Numbered from the stretch's first letter, positions 48,402-57,195 are shown. The stretch: 64,000 nt of DNA from Syntrophomonas wolfei subsp. methylbutyratica (GCF_001570625.1 NZ_BBQT01000002.1:62001-126000); one strand, 5' to 3'. Made by a program: numbers and translations. Notes: a model not told the origin generated them from the letters alone.

Positions 48402-48668
48402 ATTCAGCTTGAAGTTGCTACGCTTTTACTTGAAAAAGGCGAAGATGTTAAGACGATTCAGGAATTATTGGGTTATGCTGATCCTGCTACTACACTTAGA
48501 ATTTATGCCCATGTGATTAATAAAAGGAAGGTAGATTGTGCAGAAAACCTAAATGGAATATCAGTAATGTTCTCCCAACACATAACCCCGACTCCGAAAC
48601 AAATATGCCCGATAATATCTAAAACTTCTATCAAAAATTCTGTCAAATTTAATTTCAATAGTGTATAA
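48402..48668 (+). pseudogene. C-terminal remnant of a tyrosine recombinase (integrase)
   Basis: The frame reads QLEVATLLLEKGEDVKTIQELLGYADPATTLRIYAHV, the last catalytic part of phage-type integrases with the active Tyr in RIYAHV. The tail then runs off without homology. The N-terminal part and R/H catalytic residues are missing, and no start exists. It ends 10 bases before tRNA-Gly, a common integration site. Confidence 0.75.
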
Positions 48669-48678
48669 TGACGTTGAT

Positions 48679-48753
48679 GCGGGAGTAGCTCAGTGGTAGA
48701 GCACCGGCTTCCCAAGCCGGGTGTCGAGGGTTCGAACCCCTTTTCCCGCTCCA
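48679..48753 (+). tRNA. tRNA-Gly (anticodon CCC)
   Basis: 75 bases with encoded CCA. Acceptor GCGGGAG / TTCCCGC with one G-U pair. Anticodon arm CCGGC-TTCCCAA-GCCGG, anticodon CCC, reading GGG. TATAAT at 48664-48669 immediately upstream looks like its -10 box. Confidence 0.95.
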
Positions 48754-48819
48754 ATTATTTAACTCAAGCGATGATTTCTGCTGCCTGATATTTTTTTTAC
48801 ATAGGGGGAGGTTAGAACT

Positions 48820-48963
48820 ATGAAGAAGCATCTGGTGACGGTGGTAAAGCCGGTTTTATTCCGGGATGGGCAGGAAACAAATTGCCGCGAATGTGCTACT
48901 TCCTGCCAGTCGGCCTGTAAGACATCTTGTACAGTAGGTAATCAGCATTGTAAGAAACACTAG
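48820..48963 (+). CDS. SCIFF ribosomal peptide precursor (six cysteines)
   Basis: Small peptide of 47 residues. The C-terminal half has CRECATSCQSACKTSCTVG and then NQHC. The six Cys are residues 22, 25, 29, 33, 37 and 44, the 'six cysteines in forty-five residues' family. The Cys-to-Thr pattern is that in which a radical SAM enzyme makes a thioether. The start has a strong GGGGGAGG site. It is too short for many gene finders. The downstream radical SAM gene confirms it. The mature role of SCIFF is not known. Confidence 0.95.
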   Translation: MKKHLVTVVKPVLFRDGQETNCRECATSCQSACKTSCTVGNQHCKKH

Positions 48964-48970
48964 TCCTGAC

Positions 48971-48995
48971 AAAAGGGGCAACAGCCCCTTTTTTT
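48971..48995 (+). terminator. Terminator or attenuator between SCIFF and its maturase
   Basis: AAGGGGC-AACA-GCCCCTT followed by TTTTT, 8 bases after the SCIFF stop and 40 before the maturase start. Partial read-through would make much more peptide than enzyme. Confidence 0.85.
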
Positions 48996-49034
48996 ATGCC
49001 CGGAAACGGGAGATGGCATGGGGGAGGAAAACGC

Positions 49035-50411
49035 TTGCGGGGTTTGAGGGAATATGATTTTGCGGCGGGTATTCATTTGTACCGCTATAAAGAACAGAAT
49101 ATTCTGTTGGATGTAAACACGGGGGCTATTCACTTGCTGGATGAGCTGGCCTATCACTTGGTGGAAAAACTGGCCGTTCTTCAGGGTGATTGGGAGAGGG
49201 CTTTAGCCGAACTGGAAGCGGAGTTTCCGGCAGAAGAGATTGCTGAGGCTGCCCAGGAAATTGAAGATGCCTGGAGAAACGGCAGCCTGTTCAGTGAATT
49301 TGCTGTTCCCGTAGTAGAGCTTTCCCGGTTATCCGTAAAAGCTTTATGTCTTAATATGGCTCACTCCTGTAATATGAAGTGCAGCTATTGTTTTGCCAGC
49401 CAGGGCAATTTTGGCTTGCGACCAGCATTGATGTCGCTGGAAACGGCCCAAAAGGCCCTGGATTTTTTATTGGAGCAAAGTGGGGAAAGACAAAACCTGG
49501 AGGTAGACTTTTTTGGCGGTGAGCCTTTACTGGTTTTCCCGGTTATTAAGGATTTGGTGGCCTATGCCCGGGAAAGGGAAAAGGAAACCGGTAAAAGATT
49601 TAGCTTTACCCTGACCACCAATTGTCTTTTGCTTAATGAAGAGGTTCAGGATTTTGTTATTGACCATGGAATCGGGGTAATAATGAGCCTGGATGGCCGG
49701 AAAGAAACCCATGACCGGCACCGGCTTCTTAATAACGGGCAGGGGAGCTATGAGCTGGTTTTACCTAAAATACAAGAAATGCTGACGAAAGAACCGGTCA
49801 GCTATTATGTGCGCGGTACTTTCACCCGGGACAACCTGGATTTTAGCGAGGACTTGCGCCATATGCTGGAACTGGGTTTTACCTGTGTTTCGCTGGAACC
49901 GGCGGTGGGAGCGGACAACCCTCTGGCTATTAGCCGTGACGATTTGCCCCGGGTACTAAAGGAGTACGACCGCCTGACGGATATCTTGCTGGAATACCGG
50001 GAATCAGGGCAGGACATTCATTTTTTCCATTATAACCTGGACCTGCAGAAAGGCCCTTGCCTGGCTAAACGAGTCACCGGTTGCGGCGCAGGAATCGAGT
50101 ATCTGGCAGTAACTCCGGAAGGGGATCTCTATCCCTGTCACCAGTTTGTGGGGGAAGCTCGATTTTACATGGGTAATGTAGAAAATGGTGAAATAGACTA
50201 CGCCGTTCGCCGCGTTTTCGAAGAAAACCAGCTGGTTAACAAAGAGTGTCGGCGTTGCTGGGCTCGGTATTTCTGTGGAGGTGGCTGCCATGCCGGAGCC
50301 TACTTCCAGGGAGATATAAGTAAACCGCATGCAGTTAGCTGTACTATGCATAAAAAAAGAATCGAAGGAGCTATTTATCTAGACCTGCTTAAGCATTTGC
50401 CCCCACGATAA
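49035..50411 (+). CDS. SCIFF thioether maturase, radical SAM/SPASM protein
   Basis: Enzyme of about 458 residues that should form a thioether on SCIFF. The radical SAM motif C112-x3-C116-x2-C119 is in CNMKCSYC. An N-terminal peptide-binding domain has LDVNTGAIHLLDELAYHLVEKL. The SPASM region has AVTPEGDLYPCHQF and CRRCWARYFCGGGCHAGA, which bind auxiliary Fe-S clusters. The start is TTG 49035, 7 bases after GGGGGAGG; the frame upstream to 48996 is part of the attenuator region. It belongs to the same unit as SCIFF. Confidence 0.94.
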   Translation: MRGLREYDFAAGIHLYRYKEQNILLDVNTGAIHLLDELAYHLVEKLAVLQGDWERALAELEAEFPAEEIAEAAQEIEDAWRNGSLFSEFAVPVVELSRLSVKALCLNMAHSCNMKCSYCFASQGNFGLRPALMSLETAQKALDFLLEQSGERQNLEVDFFGGEPLLVFPVIKDLVAYAREREKETGKRFSFTLTTNCLLLNEEVQDFVIDHGIGVIMSLDGRKETHDRHRLLNNGQGSYELVLPKIQEMLTKEPVSYYVRGTFTRDNLDFSEDLRHMLELGFTCVSLEPAVGADNPLAISRDDLPRVLKEYDRLTDILLEYRESGQDIHFFHYNLDLQKGPCLAKRVTGCGAGIEYLAVTPEGDLYPCHQFVGEARFYMGNVENGEIDYAVRRVFEENQLVNKECRRCWARYFCGGGCHAGAYFQGDISKPHAVSCTMHKKRIEGAIYLDLLKHLPPR

Positions 50412-50622
50412 ATATTTTTAAATATTTCGACATCTTCTCTCGGACAACAAAATCTGCGTAAGATGCAATGGCTGCATACAATATATTGTGGAAGGGAGCC
50501 CTGGAAATCAGGCCAGTAAATCCCGCCGGGAGAAAAAAAGGGTAAAAAAGCAGGAATTTCTGGCCGGTTGGTCGAAGCAATAGCAAGATAAAAATGAAAA
50601 AATACTAAAATGGAGACTAAAA

Positions 50623-51963
50623 ATGTTGAATTTATTGCAGCAACACCGCCGCTACACGCCCTTGGGACTGATTTTAGGTGGACTTATTTTCCTTTTTGTG
50701 ATGTCCTCACTGGGAGTACAGATGCCAGCTTATTCAGTCTTTATTGACCAGCAGGAAAAGTTCCAAACCGATGACCCCGAGGCGGTTAATCTGGCGCTAC
50801 AACGCATAATAGCTCAGGAAAGAAAACGATGCCAGCAGGACATAGACCTGGTTAACCAGGTGGAAATAGAAAAGGTTTTTGCCAAGCGGGAGAATATTAT
50901 TCCGGCGGAAGAAGTGGAAAAAGAGCTTCGCAAAAACCTGCAATTTGAATCCCTGGCCACCTCCATTGTGGTAGATGGAAAGGCCGTAGCTTCAGTTAAA
51001 AATCGGGAACTGGCGGAAAAAATATTGAACAATTTAAAAAGAGAATATTCCTGGCTGGATGAGGGGGAAGAACTGCTGGAAGTTACCTTTGCGGAAAAGG
51101 TAGAATTGCGAGATACCAAAGTGCCTTCCCAGGAGATAATTGAACCCCCACAGGCTTATCAATTGATTAAGATTGGCACTAATAATCCGGAGAAATACCT
51201 GGTTAAAGAGGGGGATTCCCTCTGGCTGATAGCCCGGCGCAATGATATGTATGTGAATGATATTGTGGTGGCCAACAACCTGAATTCCGACAAGCTATCT
51301 CTGGGACAGGAATTACTGCTGGTTAAAAGCAAGCCCTATATAACGGTAATGACTCAGGTTAAAGGGGAAAGAGTGGAAGCCATTCCTTTCCAGACCAAGG
51401 TGGTAGTGGATACTTCAGCCGGTACTTCGGTGCGGGTCAAACAGGAGGGTAAAAACGGGGAAAAACAAGTGGTTTACCAGGCCACCAAGCTCAATGGCGT
51501 ACTTCAAGAAAAAGATGTAAAAAACGAGAAGATTTTGCGGGAAGCAGTGGATAAGATAATCGTCAAAGGCAACCGGGTAGTGCAAGTCGCTTCCCGTTCC
51601 GGCTCAGGAAACCTGGAATGGCCCACTTATGGCCCTATTAACCAGTATTATAAAGGGAGAGGCCATACGGGATTAGATATAGGAGCCCGCAGTGGGACCA
51701 GTATAAGAGCCGCGGATGCCGGTTATGTCGCTTCGGCCTGCTATCAAGGCAATTATGGTAAGTTCATTGTTATCAATCACAATAATGGCCTGGTTACTCG
51801 TTACGCTCATTGTTCCAGTATAGCAGTATCTGAAGGACAGAGTGTTTCCCGGGGAGAAGTGATTGGCACAGTGGGTTCCACCGGCAGGAGTTCCGGTCCC
51901 CACCTGCATTTTGAAGTATTGTCCGGCGGGTCTTTTCAAAATCCGTTAAACTACTTGCCTTAA
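50623..51963 (+). CDS. LysM-G5-M23 cell-wall endopeptidase
   Basis: Exported zinc metallopeptidase of 446 residues. A signal/anchor helix (LGLILGGLIFLFVMSSLGV) is followed by a helical stretch, a LysM domain (about 190-240; YLVKEGDSLWLIARRNDMYVNDIV), a G5 domain (about 245-325), and M23 peptidase (about 335-446; GHTGLDIGARSGTSI and GPHLHFEV with zinc ligands). It probably cleaves peptidoglycan cross-links. It stands alone. Confidence 0.92.
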   Translation: MLNLLQQHRRYTPLGLILGGLIFLFVMSSLGVQMPAYSVFIDQQEKFQTDDPEAVNLALQRIIAQERKRCQQDIDLVNQVEIEKVFAKRENIIPAEEVEKELRKNLQFESLATSIVVDGKAVASVKNRELAEKILNNLKREYSWLDEGEELLEVTFAEKVELRDTKVPSQEIIEPPQAYQLIKIGTNNPEKYLVKEGDSLWLIARRNDMYVNDIVVANNLNSDKLSLGQELLLVKSKPYITVMTQVKGERVEAIPFQTKVVVDTSAGTSVRVKQEGKNGEKQVVYQATKLNGVLQEKDVKNEKILREAVDKIIVKGNRVVQVASRSGSGNLEWPTYGPINQYYKGRGHTGLDIGARSGTSIRAADAGYVASACYQGNYGKFIVINHNNGLVTRYAHCSSIAVSEGQSVSRGEVIGTVGSTGRSSGPHLHFEVLSGGSFQNPLNYLP

Positions 51964-51975
51964 GAAAGGCATGTA

Positions 51976-52008
51976 CCCTGACCGTAAGGGTCGGGGTTTT
52001 TATTTTTT
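51976..52008 (+). terminator. Intrinsic terminator after M23 peptidase
   Basis: CCCTGACC / GGTCGGGG, 8-bp stem with a G-U pair and GTAAG loop, then TTTTTATTTTTT, 13 bases after the stop. Confidence 0.9.
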
Positions 52009-52024
52009 AGAGGGGGTAATAGCT

Positions 52025-52933
52025 ATGTATGATGTGGTGATAATTGGCAGCGGCCCCGCCGGTTTAACGGCAGCCATTTATACCAGCCGGGCCAAATTAA
52101 AAACCCTGGTATTGGAATCATCGGTCTTTGGCGGCAATGCAGCCTTGATTGATCATATTGATAATTATCCGGGATTTCCCTTTGGTGTAAGTGGGGCGGA
52201 TTTAATGGAGAGCTTTCGGCTTCAGGCGGAAAGATTCGGGGCTGAACTCCGCATGGAGGAAGTTATAGGTTTAAAAAATGCGTCTGGAGCAATAAAAACG
52301 CTGGTAACAAATATGCAAGAGTACCAGGCCAAAAGCGTAATTATAGCTATGGGGGCGAAGCGTCGGGAACTGGAGGTAGACGGAGAGAAGGAATACCTGG
52401 GGCGCGGCGTTTCTTATTGTGCTACCTGCGATGGAGCTTTTTTTCAAGGGACTTCGGTAGCAGTAGTAGGGGGCGGTGACTCGGCAGTAAAAGAAGCACT
52501 CTATCTGGCCGGAATTGCGGACAAGGTTTACCTTATTCACCGTAGAGAAGGTTTTAGGGCCAACCAGACAGCCCTGGAGAAAATGATGAATCACGAGAAG
52601 ATAGAACTCAGATTAAACCAGGTAGTAAAACGGGTAGAAGGTGATGCCCTGATGAAAAGCCTGCTGCTGAAGAATCTAAAAACCGGGGAAGAAGAAAGGC
52701 TGGAGGTAGAAGGGCTTTTCGTTAGCATAGGACTGGTAGCGGGAACTGATCTGCTTGGCGGCATGCTGGAGAGCAGGGAGGGGTACATAGTAACCGATGA
52801 TAATATGATGAGCTCTATTCCCGGAATTTTTGCCGCAGGTGATGTGCGTGCCAAAAAGGAACGACAGGTGGCAACTGCCGTTGGGGAAGGAGCTTTGGCA
52901 GGAATAGCCGCAAGTGAATATTTGCAGGAATAG
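52025..52933 (+). CDS. trxB: Thioredoxin reductase-like flavoprotein
   Basis: Flavoenzyme of 302 residues that should pass electrons from NAD(P)H to a thioredoxin. MYDVVIIGSGPAGLTAAIYTSRA is the FAD-binding site. The active disulfide is in VSYCATCDGAFF. The NAD(P)-binding GGGDSAVKEALYLA follows, and AAGDVRAKKERQVATAVGEG near the C-terminus. ATG 52025 has a GAGGGGG site; the open frame to 51971 runs over the terminator. The Sec-containing thioredoxin-like protein at 58490 is too far to be a stated partner. Confidence 0.9.
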   Translation: MYDVVIIGSGPAGLTAAIYTSRAKLKTLVLESSVFGGNAALIDHIDNYPGFPFGVSGADLMESFRLQAERFGAELRMEEVIGLKNASGAIKTLVTNMQEYQAKSVIIAMGAKRRELEVDGEKEYLGRGVSYCATCDGAFFQGTSVAVVGGGDSAVKEALYLAGIADKVYLIHRREGFRANQTALEKMMNHEKIELRLNQVVKRVEGDALMKSLLLKNLKTGEEERLEVEGLFVSIGLVAGTDLLGGMLESREGYIVTDDNMMSSIPGIFAAGDVRAKKERQVATAVGEGALAGIAASEYLQE

Positions 52934-53003
52934 AACCCACTATTTGCTTGCCCCTCTGCCATCAAGCCCATAGTATAATGAGGCTCAGAGAGGAGAGGGG
53001 GAA

Positions 53004-53843
53004 ATGTGGGGAATAAAGTCGCTTGATGCCGGCAAGGGTCTTATTTTGCTTCTCCTGCTGGTCTTGCTGCTTACGCTGCTGATAAACAAGCACGGCTACA
53101 GCATCATGCGCGTAATGGTAGGACAAGAAGTAAATTTAAAGACCGCCGGTTTTGAAAGGATGCAAAGCGAACATTTTGATATCAGATATATGGCCCAAGA
53201 TAGTGCTTATATAGAAATGATTGTCCAGGTATCAGAAGAAGCCTATTCGGCTGTAGCGGAAAGATTTGGGCGGGAACCGGCCGGGAAAACCGTAGTGGTG
53301 GTTTATCCTGATACCGCCAGCCTGGCCGGCAGTATTGGCTGGAACCGGAATGAGAGTGCCATGGGAGTATACTGGGCAGGTTCCATCCGTATCCTGTCGC
53401 CGGGTGAGTGGATAAAAAGCGATGATCTGGAAAAGCAGTTCAAACAGGAAGGACCTATGGTACATGAGTTTACCCACCTGATGGTTGACGAAATCACCAG
53501 GGGGAACTACAATCGCTGGTGGACAGAAGGAATTGCCCAGTATTTAGAGAAGAAGATTACAGGCTTTGAGTTTGCCGATCCTTTTGCCCGGGGGAGAGAA
53601 TTGGAGTATTATGAATTTATGACCCTGGAGCAAAAATTTGATGAACTTGATCAACAGATTGCTTATTGGGAATCTTTACAGGCAGTACAGTATATAGTTG
53701 ATATATATGGGGAAGAAAAGTTGTTTACGGTATTGGAGGAGCAAGGAAAAGGAAGCAGGCTGAACACTGCTCTGGAAATATGCCTGGGAATAAGTTGCCA
53801 GGAATTTGAGCAAGGGTTTTACCAGTACTTGCAAAAGAAATAA
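53004..53843 (+). CDS. Peptidase MA-like gluzincin, membrane-anchored
   Basis: Protein of 279 residues. A single N-terminal helix (LILLLLLVLLLTLLI) is followed by a zinc peptidase with VHEFTHLMVDE (HExxH) and a downstream WWTEGIAQYLE, whose Glu would be the third ligand. The family is often called peptidase MA or M1-related. The substrate is unknown. It begins with ATG after GAGAGGAGAGGGG. It precedes murA by 17 bases, suggesting an envelope-related operon. Confidence 0.82.
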   Translation: MWGIKSLDAGKGLILLLLLVLLLTLLINKHGYSIMRVMVGQEVNLKTAGFERMQSEHFDIRYMAQDSAYIEMIVQVSEEAYSAVAERFGREPAGKTVVVVYPDTASLAGSIGWNRNESAMGVYWAGSIRILSPGEWIKSDDLEKQFKQEGPMVHEFTHLMVDEITRGNYNRWWTEGIAQYLEKKITGFEFADPFARGRELEYYEFMTLEQKFDELDQQIAYWESLQAVQYIVDIYGEEKLFTVLEEQGKGSRLNTALEICLGISCQEFEQGFYQYLQKK

Positions 53844-53860
53844 GGCGAGAGGTGTAGTTC

Positions 53861-55120
53861 TTGAAAGACCGTTTAATTATCGAGGGAGGGCATCCCTTGA
53901 ATGGCCGGGTACGGGTAAGTGGAGCTAAAAATGCCGGGCTGGTATTACTGGTAGCCAGTACCCTGGCCGATGGAGAAACCATACTGGATAACATGCCTCG
54001 GATAAGGGATGTTGAAGTGATGGTGCAGATTCTCAACGAGCTTGGGGTTAATGCTCGTTGGAATGAAGATGGAAGTTTATCCATCTGCCCGCCGCCAGCG
54101 GGCAGCATGAAGGTAAAAACCTCTTACGAATTGTCGAAAAAATTAAGAGCTTCCAACTTGCTGTTGGGTGCACTACTGGGTCGGGAAAGGGAAGCAGTTA
54201 TCTCCTTGCCGGGAGGCTGCGATATCGGTTCGCGCCCTATGGATTTGCATATAAAAGGGATTCAAGCCCTGGGAGCAGAAGTGGATATAGAACACGGTTT
54301 TATTTATGCCCGCAGCAAAACGCCATCAGGAGCTCGAGTTTACCTGGATTTCCCCAGCGTAGGGGCCAGCGAAAACATAATGATGATGGCCTCCCGAACG
54401 CCAGGGCAGAGCGTGATCGAGAATGCGGCCAAAGAGCCGGAAATCGTGGATTTGGCAAACTTTCTCAATTCCATGGGGGCCCGGATTAGGGGAGCCGGAA
54501 CTGATCTGATAAAAATTGAAGGAGTACCGGAACTCAAGGCTTGTCGTTATGCTATTATTCCCGACCGGATTGAAGCCGGGACTTATATGGTGGGGGCAGC
54601 TATTTCCGGGGGAGATGTGCAAGTGGAAAATGTAATCCCTACCCATCTTCATCCTATAGTGGCCAAGTTGCAGGAAACCGGAGCTATTGTAGAAGAAACC
54701 GATCAGGGCGTACGGGTAAGAGCAGGCAAGCAGGTTCTGCCGGTAGATATTAAAACCTTACCCTATCCTGGATTCCCTACCGACATGCAGTCCCAGATGA
54801 TGGCTTTGCTGTCTCTGGCGGAGGGCTCCAGCGTCATAGTGGAAAATGTTTTCGAGAATCGCTTTCAAATTGTGGATGAATTAAAACGCATGGGAGCAAG
54901 CATTCAAGTTGAGGGACATACCGCCGTGGTAAGAGGGGTAAAGACCCTTTTTGGGGCTCGGGTCAAAGCTACCGACCTGCGGGCTGGAGCTGGCCTTATA
55001 TTGGGAGCACTGGCTGCTCGGGGAGAAACCACTATTGAAGATGCCATTCATATTTTTCGCGGTTATGAGAACATTGAAAAAAAGCTCAGCCAACTGGGAG
55101 CTCGGGTAAAAACGAAATAG
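53861..55120 (+). CDS. murA: UDP-N-acetylglucosamine 1-carboxyvinyltransferase
   Basis: Enzyme of 419 residues, first step of peptidoglycan synthesis, joining enolpyruvate to UDP-GlcNAc. Signatures: GGHPLNGRVRVSGAKNAGL at the start, LPGGCDIGSRPMDLH with active Cys near 118, and PYPGFPTDMQSQMMAL near 305. It starts at TTG 53861 after CGAGAGGTG. Clostridia often carry two murA copies, and this could be either. Its mRNA ends at the inverted repeat 55165-55200. Confidence 0.95.
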   Translation: MKDRLIIEGGHPLNGRVRVSGAKNAGLVLLVASTLADGETILDNMPRIRDVEVMVQILNELGVNARWNEDGSLSICPPPAGSMKVKTSYELSKKLRASNLLLGALLGREREAVISLPGGCDIGSRPMDLHIKGIQALGAEVDIEHGFIYARSKTPSGARVYLDFPSVGASENIMMMASRTPGQSVIENAAKEPEIVDLANFLNSMGARIRGAGTDLIKIEGVPELKACRYAIIPDRIEAGTYMVGAAISGGDVQVENVIPTHLHPIVAKLQETGAIVEETDQGVRVRAGKQVLPVDIKTLPYPGFPTDMQSQMMALLSLAEGSSVIVENVFENRFQIVDELKRMGASIQVEGHTAVVRGVKTLFGARVKATDLRAGAGLILGALAARGETTIEDAIHIFRGYENIEKKLSQLGARVKTK

Positions 55121-55164
55121 AAGGTGAATCAAAGTACCATTTCACGTTGTCACGCTGCCAAGAA

Positions 55165-55200
55165 GGGAGGAAAGAAATGCTTCAACATTTCATTCCTCCC
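55165..55200. terminator. Long bidirectional terminator between convergent genes
   Basis: GGGAGGAAAGAAATG pairs with CATTTCATTCCTCCC (14 of 15) around a 6-base loop. It is followed by TTATGTTTTG. It serves murA (plus) and the Ig gene (minus). Confidence 0.8.
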
Positions 55201-55218
55201 TTATGTTTTGCCAAAAGC

Positions 55219-55620
55219 TTATTCCTGCACTACCACTGTTGGTGTAACCGCCGCTTTTTTCCCGGTGGTAAAGGAAATTACCACAGATTTGCCCAGTTTT
55301 TCTCCAGCCTTGGAGGCAAGATCAGCCAGTATTACTATAGTGTATTTGCTGTTGGGTGCCAGAGCGTTAACCGGTCTGACATAGATATTCCGGCGCTTGC
55401 TAAAATCCACGGTATCGGGAATCCTCCTTACCCTGATGGCAATTCTTTCACTTCCTTTAAACATTCTTATCTGTTTGCGATTATTATTCCAAACCAGGTC
55501 GTTCACTACATTCTTATCAAAAACCAGTTTAATTTCTTTGAGGCGGGTAGAAACATTACGCGCCCCATTGGCCGGCACTGAAGAAACAAAGTTTAATGGT
55601 TTTTGTCCAGGTACAGCCAT
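55219..55620 (-). CDS. Stand-alone Big_5/SbsA Ig-like domain protein
   Basis: Protein of 133 residues, ATG 55620 after AAAAGGGGG. It is nearly all one Ig-like domain: VSSVPANGARNVSTRLKEIKLVFDKNVVND, RRNIYVRPVNALAPNSKYTIVIL, VVISFTTGKK. It lacks a signal peptide, which is odd because this fold is usually extracellular; the open frame upstream has none either. The same domain type occurs in the proteins at 19853, 22625 and 30930. Its role is unknown. Confidence 0.75.
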   Translation of the reverse strand: MAVPGQKPLNFVSSVPANGARNVSTRLKEIKLVFDKNVVNDLVWNNNRKQIRMFKGSERIAIRVRRIPDTVDFSKRRNIYVRPVNALAPNSKYTIVILADLASKAGEKLGKSVVISFTTGKKAAVTPTVVVQE

Positions 55621-55732
55621 TAATATTCCCCCTTTTGGTGAACATATTACCAATGCTGGTTTATACTATGGGAAATGACCAGAAAGTGTTCAGTAAAGAG
55701 CACAGGAAATATATGTTTATCCGATGACTAAC

Positions 55733-55840
55733 TCGCTCTAAGACTCCCGCCTCTATAGGCAGGAGTAAGAGCGACTAAGTCCCTGGATAAGTGCGGCTAA
55801 GCTTCAGATGGAGTTAAAACTCCACCTGAAGCAAGTCTTA
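55733..55840 (+). repeat. Strongly folded non-coding element (two nested hairpins)
   Basis: TCGCTCT / AGAGCGA enclose ACTCC-C-GCC-TCTATA-GGC-A-GGAGT (55733-55774). A second perfect hairpin GCTTCAG-A-TGGAGTT-AA-AACTCCA-C-CTGAAGC spans 55801-55832, and TAAGACT (55739-55745) can pair with AGTCTTA (55834-55840). It resembles end structures or associated RNAs of IS200/IS605 elements. No transposase remains, so that is a suggestion only. Confidence 0.55.
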
Positions 55841-55963
55841 CTTTATACAACCATTAGATGATATAGTGAAGACCAGGAGTGGCAATTTAGAGTGAAAAAT
55901 AGAGTTGAATAGATTTATTAACCCAAAAAACAGTTGAAAGCAAGCTTTGAGGAGGAAATCTAT

Positions 55964-56443
55964 TTGAAATACCGCATTATTTCCGTGGGAAAGATTCGTG
56001 AATCCTTTTATATGGAAGGAGTTAGAGAATATATGAAACGCCTGGGGCCTTACACCAGCATGGAGTTTATCGATGGCTTGGAAGAAAAGATAAGCCCCCG
56101 GGCCAGAGAAAAAGAGATTCAAGCCATCCTGCAAAAAGAGGCGGAAAAAATCAAGAGATGGCTCGATAAAGATGAAATCCTGGTGGTGCTGGACCTGGAA
56201 GGGCAAGTTCGCAGTTCGGAAGAAATAGCCCGGCAACTGGAGAAATGGAATGCTTCCGGGAAAAGCCGGGTCACTTTCCTGCTTGGTGCTGCCCACGGCC
56301 TGGCCAACGAAATAAAGCAACAGGCCCAGGAGAGCGTCTCTCTTTCCCGCCTGACCTTTCCCCACCAGATGGCGGTGCTAATCCTCGCAGAGCAAATCTA
56401 CCGGGGCTTCAAGATTTTAAAGGGTGAACCGTATCATCGCTAG
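55964..56443 (+). CDS. rlmH: 23S rRNA pseudouridine-1915 N3-methyltransferase RlmH
   Basis: SPOUT methyltransferase of 159 residues, the usual length. YRIISVGKIRESFYMEGVREYMKRLGPY starts the protein. The SAM-binding knot has FLLGAAHGL and the C-terminal LSRLTFPHQMAVLILAEQIYRGFKILKGEPYHR, both diagnostic. It starts at TTG 55964, after TTTGAGGAGG. Confidence 0.96.
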   Translation: MKYRIISVGKIRESFYMEGVREYMKRLGPYTSMEFIDGLEEKISPRAREKEIQAILQKEAEKIKRWLDKDEILVVLDLEGQVRSSEEIARQLEKWNASGKSRVTFLLGAAHGLANEIKQQAQESVSLSRLTFPHQMAVLILAEQIYRGFKILKGEPYHR

Positions 56444-56611
56444 CACAAGGGGAAGGAACTCCAATGTAATAACAGTTTATTTTTGGTTCAATGCAAAAAA
56501 GTCACAAAAATATTATGAAAGTAAAATATTTGCCTTCAGTATAATATGCGGTCCTTTTGTCGAAGGTATTTATGTTAATATGGGAGTAATTCAGGAAGGA
56601 GGCAGAGAGTG

Positions 56612-56926
56612 ATGATTATGACCACAACTCCGAGCATTGAAGGCCAAAGAATAATTGAATACCTGGGCCTGGTAACCGGAGAAGCTATCATGGGAGCCAA
56701 TGTAGTTCGGGACATCTTTGCCAGTATCACCGATATTGTGGGAGGACGTTCCGGGGCCTATGAGAGTAAGCTGGGCGATGCGCGCCGCATTGCTATAGGG
56801 GAGATGCAGGAACAGGCGCGCCGTCTGGGAGCCAATGCGGTGGTTGGAATTGACATTGATTACGAGGTTATTCGCGATGGGATGTTGATGGTAGCCGCCA
56901 GTGGAACCGCGGTGAAGACGGCTTAA
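56612..56926 (+). CDS. YbjQ/UPF0145 family protein
   Basis: Small protein of about 104 residues of the YbjQ (DUF74, heavy-metal-binding-like) family. Markers: [65 protein letters not shown]. The start could be GTG 56609 or ATG 56612, both downstream of AAGGAGG. Family function is uncertain; it forms pentamers. Confidence 0.88.
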   Translation: MIMTTTPSIEGQRIIEYLGLVTGEAIMGANVVRDIFASITDIVGGRSGAYESKLGDARRIAIGEMQEQARRLGANAVVGIDIDYEVIRDGMLMVAASGTAVKTA

Positions 56927-57054
56927 CCTAAATGCCCATGGGGGCAATGCCATGGGTTCTAGGAAAAGGAATACTCATGAAAAGTACTGCCAGTTGAAGA
57001 GCATAGAGCATAGGATAAGAAATATTGACAATAGGGAATTCTCAGTATGGGGGA

Positions 57055-57195
57055 ATGAGCTTGAGCCACAGAAAAGTGACCCAATCACTAATCTTCGCCG
57101 GTCTTGTGGCCCTGATTTACGGGCTCTGGCGCGGTGAAGCGGGACAGGTTTTCCTTAAAGGGGCCCGCATCTGCTTGGAGTGCATCGGCCTATAA
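57055..57195 (+). CDS. CD1871A-type CxxC motif small membrane protein
   Basis: Short protein of 46 residues: MSLSHRKVTQSLIFAGLVALIYGLWRGEAGQVFLKGA, ending RICLECIGL. A single helix is followed by a cytosolic or external CxxC, matching the small CD1871A family. That family usually lies beside a polyferredoxin and a thioredoxin-like gene, as here, suggesting a shared redox task. No close ribosome site is clear except GGGGGAA. Its size hides it from most gene finders. Confidence 0.75.
   Translation: MSLSHRKVTQSLIFAGLVALIYGLWRGEAGQVFLKGARICLECIGL

Noticed and set aside
50412-50622. c-di-AMP riboswitch before the M23 peptidase
   Set aside because: Such leaders are common before wall hydrolases, but I could not match the conserved sequence blocks.
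56424-56612. 62-residue ORF between rlmH and YbjQ
   Set aside because: It overlaps the rlmH end, has no ribosome site and contains no recognisable domain.
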